Positions 8,672 to 16,953 of a stretch of 64,000 bases of DNA are shown here, in pieces. The notes beneath the pieces were generated by a model. It was not told where the DNA came from. It saw only the letters and a list, made by a program, of their open reading frames with translations, and searched no databases. The first letter of the stretch is position 1. Every line of letters begins with the position of its first letter. The stretch comes from JAAFIP01 sp043774625 (GTDB taxonomy: Bacteria > Pseudomonadota > Gammaproteobacteria > Burkholderiales > Burkholderiaceae_C): the NCBI GenBank assembly GCA_043774625.1, contig JAYVTG010000097.1, positions 84,309-148,308 on the forward strand. The letters run 5' to 3'. Both the position numbers and the translations under genes were made by a program.

Positions 8672-9481
8672 ATGGAACTACCCCTCATAACCCTTCTCCT
8701 GCTCGTTCTCTTTGTCCAATACGGCGGCAGGCTTAAAGATGACTTGCGCCGAGCGATCGGTACGAATCCATCTGGGGTGATCAAGTACTTTGGCTCAGCA
8801 GCGGTGCTGTCAGTTGCACTCTCTTCTTTACCAGGAGTATTACTGTCCATATACATGCGCAACAATGGCTTTTTTGCGTTTGAATTGTTTGGCGAACGTC
8901 AGCACGCGTTTCAGGTTTTAAGCCTCAATGTCTTTTTCAATCTGCTTGTTGTCTCTCTGTATTTTTTTGCAGTGGCACTCCTCTGGAGTGTGAACGCTGG
9001 AAAGATAGCAATCCTCCTCGGCTTCGTCTTATCACTCTTCATTGTTGTGCTTTTCTTAGCTGTCGCCATCTCAAGCGGTCGCTATGAACTCTTTGCCTCA
9101 ATCATCGTCTTCTGCACTGTTCTTGGTTTGTACCTGTGTTTCTGGGTGTCGCACGGATTCGACGCAAAGGCGAATCTGTGGTGGATACCTCTCGTGACCT
9201 CAGGCGTACTGCTTTTTCTTCCTATGCTCTTCTATGGCCCCGCAACAACATTCACTGAGAGTGCTCTTTCTCAAATGCGAGTGGGTGGCATGACGGTTGA
9301 GCTATTCGATCCTCTTCAATCGAAAGATGGCAAGCCAATGGCCCTCTTCACTGGCAGACTACTCTTGCGTACTCCAGAGTTCTACTACGTTAGAACGACC
9401 GGCGATCGCGAAAGCGTACTCGTCATTAGCACCGAGCATCTATCGCTCAAATACAAGGACCTTCCTGTTGGCCAGAAATAG
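8672..9481 (+). CDS. Hypothetical multi-spanning membrane protein (cassette)
   Basis: A 269-residue protein with about six hydrophobic helices: about 3-16, 38-60, 85-108, 112-132, 138-158 and 170-190. A soluble C-terminal domain of about 75 residues follows and may form strands (GGMTVELFDPLQSKDGKP, then RLLLRTPEFYYVRTTG). No family is recognised. The ATG follows the GTTAGGC core by two bases and the stop abuts another attC-like site. The gene is therefore a textbook integron cassette without its own promoter and would depend on upstream transcription. Confidence 0.65.
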   Translation: MELPLITLLLLVLFVQYGGRLKDDLRRAIGTNPSGVIKYFGSAAVLSVALSSLPGVLLSIYMRNNGFFAFELFGERQHAFQVLSLNVFFNLLVVSLYFFAVALLWSVNAGKIAILLGFVLSLFIVVLFLAVAISSGRYELFASIIVFCTVLGLYLCFWVSHGFDAKANLWWIPLVTSGVLLFLPMLFYGPATTFTESALSQMRVGGMTVELFDPLQSKDGKPMALFTGRLLLRTPEFYYVRTTGDRESVLVISTEHLSLKYKDLPVGQK

Positions 9482-9543
9482 GCCTACCCCTTCGTTCGAG
9501 CCGACCCGCTCCGGCAAGGCCCACTGTCGTCTCAACTCAACAG
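9482..9543 (+). other. attC-like site (5), right end truncated
   Basis: GCCTACCCCTTCGTTCGAGC, CGACCCGCTCCGGC and TGTCGTCTCAACTCAA match the usual attC arms. The expected terminal GTTRGGC is missing and the sequence passes into an R60 copy (9541-9605). Confidence 0.65.
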
Positions 9544-9605
9544 TCACTATTAACTTCTTAGCTGCTCGCGCATATTACACGCTGTCTATCAGCACTTTTT
9601 GTCAC
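9541..9605 (+). repeat. R60 dispersed repeat copy at the end of attC-like site 5
   Basis: CACTATTAACTTCTTAGCTG followed by CTCGCGCATATTACACGCTG. Intergenic copy that replaces the right box of attC-like site 5. Confidence 0.85.
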
Positions 9606-9675
9606 TAAATCGTGCGAATGACTCTGCAAAAATTTAGCAACCAATCTTGCCTCAGCGATCAATCACATTTGCCGG

Positions 9676-9771
9676 ATCGGGTCGCTGGTTTGCTTTGCGT
9701 AGCGACATAAAGGCGGAGCCCGAAGGGCGGGGGACAGTCGCGTAGCAGAGCAAGCCAGTGGCCCGATCACG
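9676..9771. repeat. Imperfect 32-bp inverted repeat
   Basis: GATCGGGTCGCTGGTTTGCT near 9676 faces AGCAAGCCAGTGGCCCGATC near 9751, with several mismatches and about 30 bases between. Together with the R60 copy it fills the 340-base gap before rlmE. No gene is visible in the gap. Confidence 0.5.
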
Positions 9772-9821
9772 TACAAAACCTGGCGCGTGCCATCGGCCAA
9801 CCAGCCAACTAGCCACACCCC

Positions 9822-10553
9822 TTAACCAGTGGTTTTCAACCCAATCCCCACCAAAAACGTCTCCGAAGACTTGTCCCGGCTGGCCTTGGGTTTGATCGGT
9901 TTCACCACCTTGAACGTATCGCGAAACAGTTTCACCAGTTCCGCATAGCCGCCCCCGTTGAACAGCTTGACCACCAAGGCTCCTTCGGGTTTCAGGTGCG
10001 TTTGGGCAAAATCTACCGCCGTTTCAATCAAATTGCTGATGCGCGCCGCGTCGGTGGACGCAATGCCCGACAGGTTGGGTGCCATGTCGCTCACCACCAC
10101 ATCGACCAACCGCTTATTTACCACCGTTTCAGCGTTTTTAACAGTAAAATCTGCCTCTGGCCCCCGTGGAATATGCGCGAGCAGCTCTATTTTTGATAGC
10201 AACTGCTGCAACACTTCATCCGTCGTAAAGTCGCCCTGAATGAAATGCACGCCCTCTATCGGCTCCATGTGCAGCAAATCTAAAGCGATGATCGTACCGT
10301 TGAGCGTGCCTGCCGCCGCGCCACCGGGCGACATGCGGCGGCGCACGTACTGGCTCCAGGCGCCGGGGGTAGAACCCAGGTCCACCACCACCTGGCCGGG
10401 TTTGATGAGGCCAAAAGTCTCGTCAATTTCCTTCAATTTGTAAGCCGCCCGCGCCCGATAACCCTCGTGTTTGGCCAGTTTGACGTAGGTGTCGTTGGCG
10501 TGGTCGTTCAGCCACGCTTTATTGACTTTTTTGGATTGGGTTTTAACTTTCAC
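9822..10553 (-). CDS. rlmE: 23S rRNA (uridine-2'-O)-methyltransferase with repeat insert
   Basis: RlmE (FtsJ/RrmJ) methylates U2552 of 23S rRNA in the 50S subunit. Visible: the K-D-K-E type core with YRARAAYKLKEID, the SAM motif VVVDLGSTPGAW, QGDFT, VVVSDMAPNLSG and VVKLFNGGG. Between QGDFTTDEVLQQLL and VSDMAPN the protein carries about 20-25 extra residues (KIELLAHIPRGPEADFTVKN), read from an R60 copy at 10132-10203 in the same frame as in folP. The insert precedes a conserved beta-strand, so it must loop out if the enzyme is active. It diverges from yhbY with a 32-base gap. The usual ftsH neighbour is displaced by the cassette island. Confidence 0.95.
   Translation of the reverse strand: MKVKTQSKKVNKAWLNDHANDTYVKLAKHEGYRARAAYKLKEIDETFGLIKPGQVVVDLGSTPGAWSQYVRRRMSPGGAAAGTLNGTIIALDLLHMEPIEGVHFIQGDFTTDEVLQQLLSKIELLAHIPRGPEADFTVKNAETVVNKRLVDVVVSDMAPNLSGIASTDAARISNLIETAVDFAQTHLKPEGALVVKLFNGGGYAELVKLFRDTFKVVKPIKPKASRDKSSETFLVGIGLKTTG
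10132..10203 (-). repeat. R60 dispersed repeat copy inside rlmE
   Basis: In-frame copy translated KIELLAHIPRGPEADFTVKN. The extended end TTTACTGTTAAAAACG is shared with the copy at 61062-61130. Confidence 0.9.
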
Positions 10554-10585
10554 AGCATTTCTTCTTTAACTGGGATAATTGTCCC

Positions 10586-11065
10586 ATGACCAGACTGATA
10601 TTAACCATCCAAGAGCGTAAAGCTATCCGCGCAGACGCGCACCACCTCGACCCGGTCGTCATGATCGGTGGCGACGGGCTCACCCCTGCGGTGACCAAAG
10701 AGGCTGATGCTGCCCTGAAAGCGCACGGGCTCATCAAAATCCGCGTGCTGGGCGACGACCGCGATGCCCGTATAGCCGTGTACGACACCCTGGCCGACAC
10801 GCTGAAAGCCGCGCAAATCCAGCATATTGGCAAGCTTTTGGTGCTGTGGCGGCCCAAACCCGAGGCGCAGCGTGCGCATGACGAAGACCGCATGCCCGGC
10901 CCCAAGGACGTAAAAATCTTGAAATACAGCTCGCGTGGCGGCCAGCGGCCCGAGGTAAAAATGCTGCGTGTGCTGGGTAATGAGCGTTTGACGCGGGGCG
11001 GCACGGTCAAGCGCGCCAAGGTCAAGCAAAAATCGGTCAAAAAAGCCAACCAGGGCATGCGCTAG
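10586..11065 (+). CDS. yhbY: YhbY-type RNA-binding protein (CRM domain)
   Basis: CRS1-YhbY domain protein associated with the 50S subunit precursor. The first 95 residues carry the domain: LTIQERKAIRADAHHLDPVV, IGGDGLTPAV, the KIRVLG strand and the GKLLVLWRP end. The remaining 65 residues are a basic tail (PGPKDVKILKYSSRGGQRPE, KRAKVKQKSVKK), longer than the 97-residue E. coli protein and common in betaproteobacteria. It is divergent from rlmE, and both genes act on 23S rRNA, so the shared 32-base gap probably holds back-to-back promoters. GGGATAAT just before the ATG could be a -10 box giving a very short leader. Confidence 0.93.
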   Translation: MTRLILTIQERKAIRADAHHLDPVVMIGGDGLTPAVTKEADAALKAHGLIKIRVLGDDRDARIAVYDTLADTLKAAQIQHIGKLLVLWRPKPEAQRAHDEDRMPGPKDVKILKYSSRGGQRPEVKMLRVLGNERLTRGGTVKRAKVKQKSVKKANQGMR

Positions 11066-11120
11066 GGTTGCGTGATCCCGCCCACTTGTCTCCCGCGCTT
11101 TTGGACATAGATACTGAACC

Positions 11121-13217
11121 ATGACAACACAAAACCCCCTCCTGGACTTTTCTGACCTGCCGCAGTTTGCCAGCATCCTGCCCCAGCATGTTGCACCCGC
11201 CATGGACGAGCTGCTCAGCCGGGCCAGTACGGCGCTAGAAACGGTCACCGTGCCCGCCTTTCCCAGCGACTGGACAAGCTTGTCTGCCACGCTAGACGTA
11301 GCCAATGAAAAGTTGGGCTGTGCCTGGGGTGCTGTGAGCCACCTGAACGCCGTGTGCGACACGCCCGAGCTGCGCGCCGCTTACAACGAAGCCTTGCCCA
11401 AAGTGACCGAGTTTTATACCCGCCTGGGGTCGGACGAACGCCTGTTTGCCAAGTACAAAGCCATCGACATCGCCACGCTGAACAGCGAACAGAAAAAAGC
11501 GCACAGCAACGCCATGCGCAGCTTTGTTTTGGGTGGCGCAGACCTGCAAGGCGCAGCCAAAGAACGCTTTGCCAAGATACAGGAACGCATGGCCGAGCTG
11601 AGCCAAAAATTCAGCGAAAACGCGCTGGACAGCACCGAGGCGTTTGCCTATTTTGCGACCCAAGGCGAACTGGACGGCGTGCCCGATGACGTGGTGCACA
11701 CCGCACGCGAAGCCGCCCGCAAAGACGAGAAAGAAGGCTACAAGCTCACGCTCAAAATGCCGTCTTACCTGCCCGTGATGCAGTTTGCACACAGCAGTGC
11801 GCTGCGCGAAAAGCTGTACAAGGCCAATAGCACCCGTGCGTCAGAATTGTTTGAAGTAGACGGCAAACCGCGCGCCGAGTTTGACAACAGCGCCCTGATT
11901 GCCGAAATATTGGCGCTGCGACAAGAAGAGTCTGAACTGCTGGGCTACGCAAACTTTGCCCAGGTGTCCCTGGTGCCCAAGATGGCCGATTCGCCCGAGC
12001 AAGTCATTAGCTTTTTGCGCGACTTGGCCAGGCGTGCCCGCCCGTTTGCCGAAAAAGACCTGGCCGATATGCGTGCATTTGCCGCCAAAGAACTGAAATT
12101 GGACCATCCGCAAGCCTGGGACTGGCCCTACATCAGCGAAAAGCTGAAAGAAGCACGCTACAGCTATAGCGAGCAAGAAGTTAAACAGTACTTTACCGCG
12201 CCCAAGGTGCTGGCAGGCTTGTTCAAAATTGTGGAAACCTTGTTTGAAGTGCAGATCCGCAAAGACAGCGCCCCAGTGTGGAACGAGAAGGTGGAGTTTT
12301 ATGCCATTTACCGCGGCCCAAACAAAATCGCCCAGTTTTACCTGGACCAGCCCGCCCGCACCGGCAAGCGTGGCGGCGCATGGATGGACGACGTGCGTGC
12401 CCGCTGGCTGCGCCCCGATACCAAAGCGCTGCAAACCCCTGTCGCGCATCTGGTCTGCAATTTTGCCGATGGCGTGGTGATAGACGGGGTGGGCAAGCCC
12501 GCGCTGTTAACGCACGACGACGTGACCACCCTGTTTCACGAATTTGGCCACGGCCTGCACCATATGCTGACCCGCGTGAACGAGCGAGACGTGAGCGGCA
12601 TTAGCGGTGTGGAATGGGACGCCGTGGAGCTGCCCAGCCAGTTTATGGAAAACTTTTGCTGGGAATGGGACGTGCTCAAACACATGACGGCCCATGTAGA
12701 CACCGGCGAACCCTTGCCCCGCGCGCTGTTTGACAAAATGCTGGCCGCCAAAAACTACCAGACCGGCCTGCAAACCCTGCGCCAGGTGGAGTTTTCGCTG
12801 TTTGACATGCTGATGCACCAAAACGCAGCTAAGCATAACCAGACGGCCATGCAGGTATTGCAAACCGTACGCGCTGAGGTGTCGGTGCTGCAACCGCCCG
12901 CCTACACCCGCACAGCCAACACCTTTAGCCATATTTTTGCAGGCGGCTACGCAGCTGGCTATTACAGTTACAAGTGGGCTGAACTGCTGTCTGCCGATGC
13001 CTACGCCGCATTTGAAGAAAGCCCTACAGGCACAGGCACAGGCACAGGTACGGCTACAGCTACACCCTCACCATCGGCTAATATTGCCATGGGACAACGC
13101 TACCGCCAAGAAATTTTGGAAGTAGGCGGCAGCCGGTCAGCCGCCGAGAGCTTTGCGGCGTTTAGAGGGCGTGCCCCGCAAATCGACGCGCTGTTGCGCC
13201 ACCAAGGCATGGCCTGA
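11121..13217 (+). CDS. prlC: Oligopeptidase A (M3 metallopeptidase)
   Basis: Cytoplasmic zinc peptidase that degrades signal peptides and short peptides. The zinc site HEFGH lies near residue 473 (LFHEFGHGLHHML), with the third ligand in the following GVEWDAVELPSQ helix. The substrate-binding end FSHIFAGGYAAGYYSYKWAE is intact. Length 698, slightly over the usual 680. The excess is a low-complexity insert ESPTGTGTGTGTATATPSPS near residue 640, encoded by an ACAGGC-type tandem repeat (13027-13068), in the loop between the last conserved motif and the C-terminal helix. It starts at ATG 11121, 55 bases after yhbY, probably on its own transcript. Confidence 0.96.
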   Translation: MTTQNPLLDFSDLPQFASILPQHVAPAMDELLSRASTALETVTVPAFPSDWTSLSATLDVANEKLGCAWGAVSHLNAVCDTPELRAAYNEALPKVTEFYTRLGSDERLFAKYKAIDIATLNSEQKKAHSNAMRSFVLGGADLQGAAKERFAKIQERMAELSQKFSENALDSTEAFAYFATQGELDGVPDDVVHTAREAARKDEKEGYKLTLKMPSYLPVMQFAHSSALREKLYKANSTRASELFEVDGKPRAEFDNSALIAEILALRQEESELLGYANFAQVSLVPKMADSPEQVISFLRDLARRARPFAEKDLADMRAFAAKELKLDHPQAWDWPYISEKLKEARYSYSEQEVKQYFTAPKVLAGLFKIVETLFEVQIRKDSAPVWNEKVEFYAIYRGPNKIAQFYLDQPARTGKRGGAWMDDVRARWLRPDTKALQTPVAHLVCNFADGVVIDGVGKPALLTHDDVTTLFHEFGHGLHHMLTRVNERDVSGISGVEWDAVELPSQFMENFCWEWDVLKHMTAHVDTGEPLPRALFDKMLAAKNYQTGLQTLRQVEFSLFDMLMHQNAAKHNQTAMQVLQTVRAEVSVLQPPAYTRTANTFSHIFAGGYAAGYYSYKWAELLSADAYAAFEESPTGTGTGTGTATATPSPSANIAMGQRYRQEILEVGGSRSAAESFAAFRGRAPQIDALLRHQGMA
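13027..13068 (+). repeat. ACAGGC hexanucleotide tandem repeat inside prlC
   Basis: Four near-exact ACAGGC/ACAGGT units, then degenerate ACGGCT/ACAGCT units. Because the unit is six bases, copy-number change would keep the frame and alter a Gly-Thr tract. Confidence 0.8.
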
Positions 13218-13269
13218 ACGGGGCTAAAGTTGCTCTCAACAGTCACCTGCACGTATTTGGAGTTACACC

Positions 13270-13929
13270 ATGACCGCTACTAAATTTATAGCTGCTCACG
13301 CATTATCTACGCTGGCTATAGCTGTTTTATGGGGTACTTTTTCGTTCCAGGCAGGTGCGCAGCAGATGTACCGCATCGTTGGGCCAGACGGCAAGGTGAC
13401 TTTTTCTGACACGCCACCGGCTGCAGCGGCCAATGCTAAGGTAACTGCGGGTCGCGGTGGCCGCGTTCCAGGTGACGACGCAGGCGGCAGTGCCAGCTTG
13501 CCACTGGAATTGCGCAGCGCCGCCAGCAAATACCCTGTCACGCTGTACACCAGCAAAGAATGTGCGCCTTGCAACAGCGGCCGCAGCATGTTGCAGGCAC
13601 GTGGCATTCCGTTTACCGAAAAAACGGTGGAAACCACCCAAGACGTAGATGCGTTCAAGCGCCTGAGCGGTGAAAATTCTCTGCCCATGGCCACGGTAGG
13701 CGGCCAGCAACTCAAGGGCTATTCTGACCAGGAGTGGGGCCAGTATCTGGATGCGGCAGGCTACCCCAAAACGTCGCTATTGCCCGCCAATTACCGCCGC
13801 CCCGCCCCTAGCCCCCTGGTTGCGGTAGTGGAGGCCCCTGTTGCCGCTGCACCCAAGCCAGAAGCCCCTGCACCACGAGCTGCCGCGCCCGCGCCAGCAC
13901 CTGCTAATCCGGCGGGTATCAAGTTTTAA
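13270..13929 (+). CDS. Periplasmic DUF4124/glutaredoxin-fold protein
   Basis: A 219-residue exported protein. Residues 1-31 are a signal peptide ending AGAQ, largely written by an R60 copy (FIAAHALSTLAIAV). A DUF4124-like stretch follows (MYRIVGPDGKVTFSDTPP), then a glutaredoxin-like domain from about 90 with CAPC, the cis-proline pair LPMATV and a GGQQLKGY loop. The tail is Pro/Ala-rich (APAPRAAAPAPAPA), probably a flexible wall-facing segment. It likely has thiol-disulfide activity in the periplasm; the substrate is unknown. It sits alone between prlC and a convergent dioxygenase gene. The start gives the only complete signal peptide. Confidence 0.85.
   Translation: MTATKFIAAHALSTLAIAVLWGTFSFQAGAQQMYRIVGPDGKVTFSDTPPAAAANAKVTAGRGGRVPGDDAGGSASLPLELRSAASKYPVTLYTSKECAPCNSGRSMLQARGIPFTEKTVETTQDVDAFKRLSGENSLPMATVGGQQLKGYSDQEWGQYLDAAGYPKTSLLPANYRRPAPSPLVAVVEAPVAAAPKPEAPAPRAAAPAPAPANPAGIKF
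13280..13340 (+). repeat. R60 dispersed repeat copy forming a signal peptide
   Basis: ATAGCTGCTCACGCATTATC then TACGCTGGCTATAGC. Supplies the hydrophobic core of the DUF4124/glutaredoxin signal peptide. Confidence 0.85.
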
Positions 13930-13938
13930 TTTATAAAC

Positions 13939-13987
13939 CGTTCACCCTGAGCTGGTCGAAGGGCTTCGACCAGCTCGGCCTGAACAG
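13939..13987. terminator. Hairpin of the GAGCTGGTCGAAGGG repeat class
   Basis: Perfect 13-bp stem: GAGCTGGTCGAAG (13949-13961), two-base loop, CTTCGACCAGCTC (13964-13976). It lies between convergent genes and may act as a bidirectional terminator. The same motif, as a single arm, lies at 14745-14770 on the other side of the dioxygenase gene. Sequences like this are widespread in proteobacterial intergenic regions. Confidence 0.65.
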
Positions 13988-14014
13988 AAATAAAGACTTC
14001 ATCGGTCCCAACCA

Positions 14015-14674
14015 TTAAGCATTCACCACCAGGCCAAACTTCGCCTGCAAACCGTCACTGCCCTGAGCAAAAGGCACCGTCAGTGCGGCTTTGGCGTCCT
14101 GATTGAGAGAGCGCCACAAGCCATCACGCGCATTGCCGGGGTCGCCTTCCACATACATCTGGGTGGTGAGCAAGTCTTTTTGTCCCAGCTTTACCTTCAT
14201 ATGAATATGCGGTGTTCGGCCACTGTATGCCACCGGGCGCAGGGTGCGAAAGCGGTAGCTGCCGTCCGCACCCACCTGCACCTGGCCAAAACCCTGAAAC
14301 GCCGGGTCGGCCTGGCCCCCGTCGGCACTGTGGATGTAGTGGCCGTCGGCATCGCATTGCCAAATTTCTACCACCGCGCCAGCCACAGGTTTGCCGCGCA
14401 GGTCGGTCACATCGCCCGTCAACCAGGCAGCCTGGCCCTTGGCGTAACTGCGTGTGCCGTTTTTCAGCAGGTCAAAGTCGGTGTCTGCGGGCATACGGTC
14501 GGGGTAAAAAGGCCCTTCGGTTTGCGAGGGCGTGAGGCGCACGGCAGCGGGCTTTTGGGCCGCAGCGTTGCGCCAGATGGTGGGCAGGGCGATGGCAGCG
14601 GCTAGCTGGCCACCCAGGCTGACGATTTGGCGGCGCTTGAGTGGTTGGTTGCGCAATGGGGTAACGGGCGTCAT
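14015..14674 (-). CDS. Exported intradiol ring-cleavage dioxygenase-like protein
   Basis: Member of the intradiol dioxygenase family (protocatechuate 3,4-dioxygenase fold, non-haem Fe(III)). About 220 residues. The N-terminus has a Tat-type signal: KRRQIVSLGGQLAAAIALP. The family core follows: TPSQTEGPFYPD, DLRGKPVAGAVVEIWQCDADG, HYIHSADGG, then RTPHIHMKV with the His-X-His iron ligands. The Tat signal is unusual for the cytoplasmic catechol enzymes but known for secreted members. ATG 14674 follows GAGGAAAC, and a longer frame from 14698 lacks a ribosome site. The gene stands alone, bracketed by GAGCT(T/G)GTCGAAG-type repeats. The substrate is not predictable from sequence. Confidence 0.88.
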   Translation of the reverse strand: MTPVTPLRNQPLKRRQIVSLGGQLAAAIALPTIWRNAAAQKPAAVRLTPSQTEGPFYPDRMPADTDFDLLKNGTRSYAKGQAAWLTGDVTDLRGKPVAGAVVEIWQCDADGHYIHSADGGQADPAFQGFGQVQVGADGSYRFRTLRPVAYSGRTPHIHMKVKLGQKDLLTTQMYVEGDPGNARDGLWRSLNQDAKAALTVPFAQGSDGLQAKFGLVVNA

Positions 14675-14744
14675 GGTAGTTTCCTCTGTCAAAGGCATTT
14701 TTACTTGGAGCCAGCCACACCGCTTGGGTTCACGGTTTTAGAAA

Positions 14745-14770
14745 GCCCTTCGACGAGCTCAGGGCGAACG
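14745..14770. repeat. Single arm of the CCCTTCGACGAGCTCAGGGC repeat
   Basis: Related to the hairpin at 13939-13987 and found on the other side of the dioxygenase gene, between it and rpiA. Confidence 0.7.
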
Positions 14771-14801
14771 GATAAAGAAGTTCAGCCTTCACAAGGCTGG
14801 A

Positions 14802-15479
14802 TCAATAACCAAAATTCAGCGTCTTCACGCCATCGGCTGTGCCCAGCAAGCACACCTGCGCTTTTTGGTGAGCGAATACGCCCACAGTCACCACGCCCGG
14901 CCACTGGCTCACCTGTGTTTCAAAAGCCAGCGGATTTGTGATGCGCAGGCCCGTGATGTCGATGATGTGCTGGCCGTTGTCGGTGACCAGGGGCGCGCCG
15001 TCTTTCATGCGGACTTTTCCTGTACCACCCATGGCTGCAAATTGCCCGATCACCTGTCGGGCAGCCATAGGAATCACCTCTACCGGCAACGGAAAGACTC
15101 CCAGCACGTCTACCAGCTTGCTTTCGTCCGCAATGCAGACAAAGCGCTTGGCAATGGCAGCCACGATCTTCTCGCGCGTCAAGGCCGCGCCACCGCCCTT
15201 CACCATGTTGCCCGCGTGGTCGATCTCGTCGGCCCCGTCGATGTACACCGACAGCTCGGTCACGTCATTGCAGTCCAACACGGGTATGCCCAGCGCCTTA
15301 AGCCTGGCGGTAGACGCCTGCGACGAGCTGACCGCGCCCTTGATGTCGTTTTTGATGCTGGCCAGCGCGTCGATAAATTTATTGACCGTGGAGCCCGTGC
15401 CCACGCCTACAATTTCACCTTTGACCACATACTGCAATGCGGCCTGGCCTACCAGGGTTTTGAGTTCGTCTTGTGTCAT
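14802..15479 (-). CDS. rpiA: Ribose-5-phosphate isomerase A
   Basis: Interconverts ribose-5-phosphate and ribulose-5-phosphate in the non-oxidative pentose phosphate pathway. 225 residues, normal. Motifs: GVGTGSTVNKFIDAL (phosphate loop), SSSQASTARLKALGIPV, YIDGADEID with the catalytic Asp, and MVKGGGAALTREKIVA with the catalytic Glu/Lys. ATG 15479 (MTQDELKTLVGQ) starts 29 bases from the divergent pyrD start, so the promoters of the two genes overlap. No repeats or anomalies inside. Confidence 0.97.
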   Translation of the reverse strand: MTQDELKTLVGQAALQYVVKGEIVGVGTGSTVNKFIDALASIKNDIKGAVSSSQASTARLKALGIPVLDCNDVTELSVYIDGADEIDHAGNMVKGGGAALTREKIVAAIAKRFVCIADESKLVDVLGVFPLPVEVIPMAARQVIGQFAAMGGTGKVRMKDGAPLVTDNGQHIIDITGLRITNPLAFETQVSQWPGVVTVGVFAHQKAQVCLLGTADGVKTLNFGY

Positions 15480-15508
15480 GTCCGTTTTTCCTTATTCCCA
15501 ATTATCCA

Positions 15509-16588
15509 ATGTCCCTCTTGCCCTACGCCCTCGCCCGCCCGTTTTTATTTGGCCTGGACCCCGAAGCCGCGCACGACCTGACCATGGCCAGCCTGGCCAA
15601 AACGCAAAACACCCCGCTGGCGCTGGCCTACACCCAGCGCCGGGTGGACGACCCGGTCACCATTGCAGGCTTGACCTTTCCCAACCGCCTTGGCCTGGCC
15701 GCTGGCCTGGACAAAAACGCCCGCTGCATCGACGGTTTGCAAGCCATGGGTTTTGGCTTTGTAGAAGTGGGCACCGTCACGCCTCAGGCGCAAAGCGGCA
15801 ACCCCAAGCCGCGCATGTTTCGCCTTGCAGAAAAGCAGGCGCTCATCAACCGTTTGGGTTTTAACAACGGCGGGTTGGACGCTTTTGTTGCCAACGTCAA
15901 ACGCTCTCAATTTTATAGCTGTTCGCGCAATACTGGCGCTGGCCAGAGCACTAAAACACCGATGATTTTAGGTTTAAACATCGGTAAAAACGCCGCCACA
16001 CCCATCGAATGCGCCACCGACGATTACCTGACCTGCCTGAGCGGCGTGTACCCGTATGCCGACTACATCACCGTCAACATCAGCTCGCCCAACACCAAAA
16101 ACCTGCGCGCCCTGCAAAGCGACGAGGCGCTGGACGGTTTGCTGGGCGCAATAGCCGCGCGCCGCGCCGAGTTGGCAAGCGAACACGGCACCAGTAAACC
16201 CATCTTCCTGAAAATCGCGCCCGACCTGGATGAAAGCCAAATCAAAGTCATCGCCGCAACCTTGCAACACCACAAGATCGACGGCGTCATAGCCACCAAC
16301 ACCACCATCAGCCGCGAAGCCGTCCTAGGCCTGGCCCATGCGAATGAGGCTGGCGGCCTGAGCGGCGGCCCGGTACTGGAGGCCAGTAACGCGGTCATCC
16401 GCCAACTGCGCACGGCGCTAGGCAAAGGCTATCCCATCATCGGCGTAGGCGGTGTGCTTAGTGCGGATGACGCAGTATCAAAAATGCAAGCAGGGGCGGA
16501 TTTGGTGCAGATCTACACCGGCTTGATCTACCGTGGCCCGGTATTGGTAAAAGATGCGGCACTGGCGCTGAAAAAGCATTTGGGTTAG
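15509..16588 (+). CDS. pyrD: Dihydroorotate dehydrogenase (quinone) with repeat insert
   Basis: Class 2 (membrane-associated, quinone-linked) enzyme oxidising dihydroorotate to orotate in pyrimidine synthesis, FMN-dependent. It starts at ATG 15509 (MSLLPYALARPFLFGLDPE, the amphipathic membrane helix). Motifs: LGLAAGLDKNA, GFGFVEVGTVTP, NRLGFNNGG, LGLNIGKN, DYITVNISSPNT with the catalytic Ser, NTTISR and GVGGVLSADDA. Between FVANVK and LGLNIGKN about 15-20 extra residues (RSQFYSCSRNTGAGQSTKTP) come from an R60 copy at 15905-15955. The insertion point lies ahead of the conserved beta-strand, comparable with those in folP and rlmE. A GCAGCC/GGCTGC hairpin follows at about 16603-16620. Confidence 0.96.
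   Translation: MSLLPYALARPFLFGLDPEAAHDLTMASLAKTQNTPLALAYTQRRVDDPVTIAGLTFPNRLGLAAGLDKNARCIDGLQAMGFGFVEVGTVTPQAQSGNPKPRMFRLAEKQALINRLGFNNGGLDAFVANVKRSQFYSCSRNTGAGQSTKTPMILGLNIGKNAATPIECATDDYLTCLSGVYPYADYITVNISSPNTKNLRALQSDEALDGLLGAIAARRAELASEHGTSKPIFLKIAPDLDESQIKVIAATLQHHKIDGVIATNTTISREAVLGLAHANEAGGLSGGPVLEASNAVIRQLRTALGKGYPIIGVGGVLSADDAVSKMQAGADLVQIYTGLIYRGPVLVKDAALALKKHLG
15905..15955 (+). repeat. R60 dispersed repeat copy inside pyrD
   Basis: TTTTATAGCTGTTCGCGCAA then TACTGGCGCTGGCC. In-frame but in a different reading frame from folP/rlmE (FYSCSRNTGAG). Confidence 0.8.
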
Positions 16589-16953
16589 TCTGGCTTGGAA
16601 AGGCAGCCACATTAGGCTGCAGCATGAATGTATCCCGCCGCGAAGCACAGAACCGCGATGAAGAACAAGAGCAGGCATGATGGCCGTGTCCGCAGACTAC
16701 ATGTGGGCTTGGGCAGTAAATCCCAACACTATTTACCCTCCTAAAGCTTACAATCGCCTTTAATCGAAAAGCCAGATAAGCGGCTCAGTCCAACATAATT
16801 TATATGCAGCAGGAGATGCTCTTGGTTTCTTACAGCTTGGTCTCACGCCAGATAAACGTTTTTCGTCATGCCACGTAGTCGGCCACGCCGACACCTTGTC
16901 CAATGAGGGAGCCTGCAACATGGCTGCCTACCTATTTCTATGGTCACTAATAT
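16589..16953. other. Gene-free 365 bases before the restriction gene
   Basis: A GCAGCC/GGCTGC hairpin just after pyrD and a GTCGGCcacGCCGAC hairpin near 16880. Otherwise AT-richer sequence with no gene, and no clear attC site or promoter that I can support. Confidence 0.5.

Noticed and set aside
4502..9821. Prophage or transposon in the island
   Set aside because: No integrase, transposase, terminase or structural genes are visible.
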